NCBI GenBank assembly: GCA_963746325.1
Contig: CAVVBC010000005.1
Coordinates: forward strand, 806,001-870,000
Length of the DNA stretch: 64,000 nt
Direction: 5' to 3'
Origin: RPQJ01 sp963746325
GTDB lineage: Bacteria > Pseudomonadota > Gammaproteobacteria > Steroidobacterales > Steroidobacteraceae
The translations under genes were made by a program, and so were the position numbers. The notes beneath the pieces were generated by a model. That model was not told where the DNA came from and made no database searches. It saw only the letters and a program-made list of their open reading frames with translations. The stretch's first letter is position 1; every line of letters begins with the position of its first letter. Positions 60,087 to 64,000 of the stretch are shown piece after piece.

Positions 60087-62436
60087 ATGACCTGCCGCTG
60101 GATCCTCGCGAGCGTACTGTTTCTGCAGCAGCCTGGTCGCCACGCCGCGGCGACTCCGCCGCGCCCCACCGCGGCGGAAGTGCGAACGTGAACTCACCGC
60201 GACCTACTTCCAGTGGTATCCGGAGATGGCGACGTTCTACAGCGTCGGTGCGGTCGATGCCGGCAAGGACTCCAATCGACGCTTGTCGCCGCGCTCGCCC
60301 GCCGACGAAGTCGCGAAACGCTCTGCCCTCACGCGGGTGCTCGAGCGATTCGCCGCGGTGGACACCACGAATTTGAATCCCCGTGAGCAGGTGTTTCACG
60401 CCGCGCTCGAAGCCACGTTGCGGGGTGCGCTGGCGCCGGCCGCAATCGTCGACTACGGCACCGTCTTCAGCGCGTGGGGCATGTGGTACATGCCGTACGC
60501 GGTGAACCACATGGGCGGGCCGCAGGACCAGGTCACCAAGCTGCTCGACACCCAGCAGCCGGTGCGCAACGCGGCCGACGCGGAGGACTACCTCGCCCGG
60601 CTGGCGGCGTACGCCAGGACCATCGACGAGACGATTGCGAAGATCGAGCACGACCGTGGCCTGGGCGTGGTGCCGCCCGGTTTCGTCATCGACAAGACGA
60701 TCCTGACGCTCGCGGCCCCGACCGGCGACGAAGCGTCGCAGCATCCGCTCGTGATGGTGTTCGAGGCCAAGGCACGTGCGGCCGGGTTGCCGAATCCGGA
60801 AGCCCTGTCCAAGCGCGCCGCCGAACTGGTCGCGACGGGCGTGTTGCCCGCGAATGCGCGGCTGGCGGCCAAACTCCAGTCGCTGCGCACGGGCGCGAGC
60901 GACGAGCCGGGCATCTGGCGCCTGCCCAAGGGCGATGCCCTGTACCAGGCGCTGATCACCCACATGACCGACACCCGGATGTCGCCGCAGCAGGTCCACG
61001 ACCTGGGGCTGTCTGAAGTGGCGCGCATCCTGGGCGAGATGGACACGATCCTGCGTGGCGAGGGACTCACGGCAGGCACGGTCGGCGAGCGCATGGCGCG
61101 GCTCACCGACGACAAGCGCTTCGTCTATCCGAACGACGCGACAGGCAAGGCACGACTGCTGGCCGACGCCAAGGCCCAGATCGCCGAGATCGCGCCGCTG
61201 TTGCCGCAATGGTTTGGCACGCTGCCGCCCGCCCAGGTCGTCGTGCAGGCGGTGCCCGAACAGGCCGAGAACAGTTCCTCGGGTGGCTTTTACGATGCGC
61301 CGGCGCTCGATGGCTCACGGCCCGGCACCTACTGGATCAACCTGCGCGATCCGGCGGTGTTGCCCTCGTTCAAGCTCAAGACGTTGACCTACCACGAGGC
61401 CAATCCGGGCCATCACCTGCAGGCCGCGTTCGGGATGGGGGTCGGCACGCCGGTCATCGCCACGGCCCTCTACTCCAATGCGTTCGGCGAAGGCTGGGGC
61501 CTGTATGCAGAGGCGCTCGCCAAGGAAATGGGTTTGTACGCGAAGGATCCCTACGGTGACCTCGGCCGTTTGCAGGACGAACTGTGGCGCGCAGTGCGTC
61601 TCGTGGTCGATACCGGCATGCATTCGCTGCGCTGGAGTCGCGCGCAGGCGATCGACTATGCGATCACGACGGCCGGAGTGCATCCGCTCGAGGCCGAAGC
61701 CGAGATCGACAGGTACGCCGTCTGGCCCGGGCAGGCACTGGGCTACAAGATCGGCATGCTCGAGATCCAGCGACTGCGGCGCGTCGCACAGGAGGCGCTC
61801 GGTGACCGCTTCGACGTCCGCGCATTCCACGTCGAAGTGCTGAAGGATGGCGCGGTGCCACTGCAGGTGCTGGAGACGAAGGTCCAGCGCTGGATCGAAA
61901 CGCAGCGGTCGCCAGCCGATTCATTCGTGGCAGCCATCGCCCGGCATTGCGGCAAGGCCTATGCGGGCCGCATCACCGCCAACGAGCCGGCGGCGCCGAA
62001 TGATCCGTTTGCCAACCAGCCGCTGGTGATGCACGTGCTGGCTTGCAGTCCGCAGCAGCTGCGCATTCCGTTTCACGTCGGTGACGACCACTCGCGCACC
62101 TGGGTGATCACCCGCACGGCCAGCGGCTTGCAGCTGAAGCACGATCATCGTCATGCCGACGGTTCGCCGGACGTGCTGACCCTGTACGGCGGCGACACGA
62201 CGGCGCCCGGCACCGCCGTGCGACAGGAGTTTCCGGTCGATGCGGAGTCCCGCGCATTGTTCGAAAAGGAAGGCTCGAAGGCGTCCGTGACGAACACCTG
62301 GGCGATGGAAATCGTTCCAGGAAAAAAGTTCGTCTATGAGCTGGCACGGCCAGGGCGATTGTTTCGCGTCGAGTTCGACCTGACGCAGCCCGTGGCGACC
62401 CCGCCGCTGCCGTGGGGCACGGCGCCCACGCTTTGA
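60087..62436 (+). CDS. DUF885 family secreted peptidase with extra C-terminal domain; one frameshift
   Basis: About 782 aa after removing an extra base near 60181, which joins the signal peptide (MTCRWILASVLFLQQ) to ELTATYFQWYPEMATFYSVG. The DUF885 core has the putative zinc site NPGHHLQAAFG and EGWGLYAEALAKEMG, with RLQDELWRAVRLVVDTGMH after it, and TYHEANPGH just upstream. The family usually ends soon after about 600 aa; here about 160 residues follow (MHVLACSPQQLRIPFHVGDD to PLPWGTAPTL) as a β-rich added domain. Family members are inferred zinc peptidases. It is preceded by the VOC gene. Confidence 0.85.
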
Positions 62437-62493
62437 TGCGCGAGTTCCGCCGACACAGTCAACGCTCGGCAGGCGACAGCCTGCCGTTGGGCA

Positions 62494-64000
62494 TCACAGC
62501 AGCAGCGATTCTCGCGTCAGTTCCAGCGAAATTTGTCGTATCCGCCCAGTGCGCCGGAACAGCTGCGCACTCAACTCCGCCGGCAGCGACTGCTCCGGCA
62601 CCGCCTGGACACTGCCGTCCTCGAGCGTGATCGTCAGGGCCGGACGGCCTGCGCTGCGCAGGTGGTAGACGATCGGAACCTGGCACCAGGTATAGGCCAG
62701 CGTCGATTCAGGCAAGGTGAGCGACTGCCACTGGCCGTCGATGTCGAGGAACCGGAACACGCGCGGCCCAACCGTGAACTCGCACGCACGCAGCAGCCTC
62801 GGATCGAAGCGAACCGTGCCGCCAGTCACCCGCACGCCCAGTTCGCCGAAGCGGGTCAAGACCTCTTCCTTGACCTGCCCGGTCATGCCGGGCTGCTGGG
62901 CACCACCGTGCCCGGGCGTATGCGAGTACGGATCCATCGGGAAGGCACCGTACTCTGCCGGTGCCTTGTTGAAGCCGATGCCGTTGCGCACTCGATAGTA
63001 CAAGGCGCCGAGATGCTGGCAGACGTCCCTCGTGGCATCGTCACCGAGCGCCGCAAGGAAGTTCTCCTGTAGCGCCAGCAGCAACTTCGACACCATGTGC
63101 CAGTAGATGCAGCCGAGGCCCTCGAAGCCGAACATGCTGCCGGAACGGCCGGTGAACTCGCGGTGCCGAAACACCCGCTCGTACAGGTCGTACAGTGCCT
63201 TCGTTGAGTCTTGGACGTCCTCGCCATAGGTTGCGGACAACTCGGCGAGTCGCACGGAAAGATCGCCGACGTTCCTGAAATCGGCGTTGAAGCGATAGCA
63301 GCCGGCGGCGTCGCGCGTGATGATGCGTTCGTCGCGGGCGGCGTGCATGCGACGCAGCAGCGCTATCTGCTCGACCTCGTCGGCCGGGACGCGATTTTTT
63401 TCCAGGAAGCCCGGCAATGGACGATCTGGATAAAGCATGAAGGAGCGCTGGTCGGGCCGATAGATGTCGCTGTCGAAGAGCGTTTCCACCAGCTCCGCGG
63501 CCGCCTGCGGCGCGAGTGCGCCGGAGCTGAGCGCGGCGACCTGGCCCTCGAGCATGAGATAAAGCGAGTCGACGCCCACCTCGCTGCCGCGCAGGTCCAG
63601 CAGGTTGTAGGCGTGGTAGGTGCCGTCCTCGCGACGGTTGCTGCGGATACCTTGGTCGATCACCGCAAGGGTGTCATCGAGCAGGCTCGTGAGCTCGGCG
63701 AGCGGGCGCGTCACTTTGCCGGCAAAAGGCAGGTCGCGGTACACGGCCTGCCGGTAACGGGTCGCGGCCAGGCCGAGCTCCTGCAGCGAGCGCCAGCGCT
63801 GCGCCGGAGTGAGCACGCCGTGACCCAGCAGCGGACGGACGTGGGCGAGGGCTGCAGCCGTGTCTGCAAGCCACGCGGCGACCTCGGCTGACAATTCGAC
63901 GGATTCGGAGTACCCGGCCAGCAACTGCTGCAGGAAGCTGACGTACCGGCGCAGGTAGCACAACGTGACCACGGATACGCCGTGACCGACCAAAGCGTTG
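62494..64000 (-). CDS. Large protein of unknown function, 5' end cut by window edge
   Basis: The frame is open from the window end to a stop at 62494, at least 502 residues, and no convincing start is in view, so the N-terminal part lies outside. The visible part is mostly helical (VRPLLGHGVLTPAQRWRSL, MLEGQVAALSSGALAPQAAAELVETL), suggesting an α/α-toroid, then has a conserved-looking loop YSHTPGHGGAQQPGMTGQVK and a C-terminal β region (FRFLDIDGQWQSLTLPES). This recalls carbohydrate-active toroid proteins of the phosphorylase/glycosidase kind, but I cannot name the family. It converges on the DUF885 gene. Confidence 0.65.
   Translation of the reverse strand, partial: NALVGHGVSVVTLCYLRRYVSFLQQLLAGYSESVELSAEVAAWLADTAAALAHVRPLLGHGVLTPAQRWRSLQELGLAATRYRQAVYRDLPFAGKVTRPLAELTSLLDDTLAVIDQGIRSNRREDGTYHAYNLLDLRGSEVGVDSLYLMLEGQVAALSSGALAPQAAAELVETLFDSDIYRPDQRSFMLYPDRPLPGFLEKNRVPADEVEQIALLRRMHAARDERIITRDAAGCYRFNADFRNVGDLSVRLAELSATYGEDVQDSTKALYDLYERVFRHREFTGRSGSMFGFEGLGCIYWHMVSKLLLALQENFLAALGDDATRDVCQHLGALYYRVRNGIGFNKAPAEYGAFPMDPYSHTPGHGGAQQPGMTGQVKEEVLTRFGELGVRVTGGTVRFDPRLLRACEFTVGPRVFRFLDIDGQWQSLTLPESTLAYTWCQVPIVYHLRSAGRPALTITLEDGSVQAVPEQSLPAELSAQLFRRTGRIRQISLELTRESLLL

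Overview
The window looks like chromosome of a GC-rich (roughly two-thirds G+C by eye) gammaproteobacterium. The support is gene content and order. The stretch envC / rhodanese(yibN)-grxC-secB-gpsA-trmL matches the E. coli neighbourhood of those genes. glnA has a σ54/NtrC promoter and sits with ntrB-ntrC. tatABC, trkA-trkH, mrcB, glyQ-glyS-plsC and tex are also typical. The abundance of secreted peptidases (DUF885, M2), POT/OPT transporters and PQQ enzymes suggests a Steroidobacteraceae/Xanthomonadales-like peptide scavenger, but no rRNA or other marker here fixes the family. There are no tRNAs, rRNAs, CRISPR arrays, complete insertion sequences or prophage.

Layout. 1-12.7 kb: end of a DUF885 peptidase gene, then uvrD, trkA-trkH (K+ uptake), mrcB (PBP1b), a TPR lipoprotein, dtd, tatABC and a POT transporter. 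12.7-21.1 kb: a same-strand peptide-use block of secreted amidohydrolase, POT transporter, GntR/HutC regulator, ACE-like M2 peptidase, OPT transporter and EamA exporter. 21-27 kb: small membrane proteins, then on the minus strand envC, a degenerate GGDEF-EAL protein and ctpA. 27-31.8 kb: rhodanese-grxC-secB-gpsA, trmL-Hpt, a CBS protein and a class 1B-like dihydroorotate dehydrogenase. 32-37 kb: glnA, a DUF4124 gene and ntrB-ntrC on the minus strand, with a readable σ54 promoter and two NtrC sites upstream of glnA. 37-42 kb: DUF3300-DUF2950 with a clear terminator, then a lone xsc-like gene. 42-47.8 kb: a TetR regulator, an FrhB-like iron-sulfur reductase overlapping a UbiB/ADCK-type kinase, EcsC, a membrane protein and an SDR. 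47.9-52.3 kb: glyQ-glyS-plsC and a TfoX-N protein. 52.4-64 kb: tex, an ECF sigma/membrane-partner module with a secreted protein, a PQQ dehydrogenase, a VOC protein, a second DUF885 peptidase and a truncated large unknown protein.

The sequence carries many one-base indels that split otherwise well-conserved genes. They fall in two zones (about 2.9-11.8 kb and 48.8-60.2 kb), and trkH alone has about eight. The 36 kb between is clean. This pattern looks more like uneven read quality than decay, so frameshifted genes are given here as their reconstructed full extents. One true-looking insertion is a REP-like palindrome that replaces the normal end of glyQ.

The most interesting candidates for new biology are the FrhB-like/UbiB-like gene pair, the regulated peptide-acquisition block, the ECF module facing a PQQ dehydrogenase, and the two AT-rich hairpin islands sharing a loop sequence.
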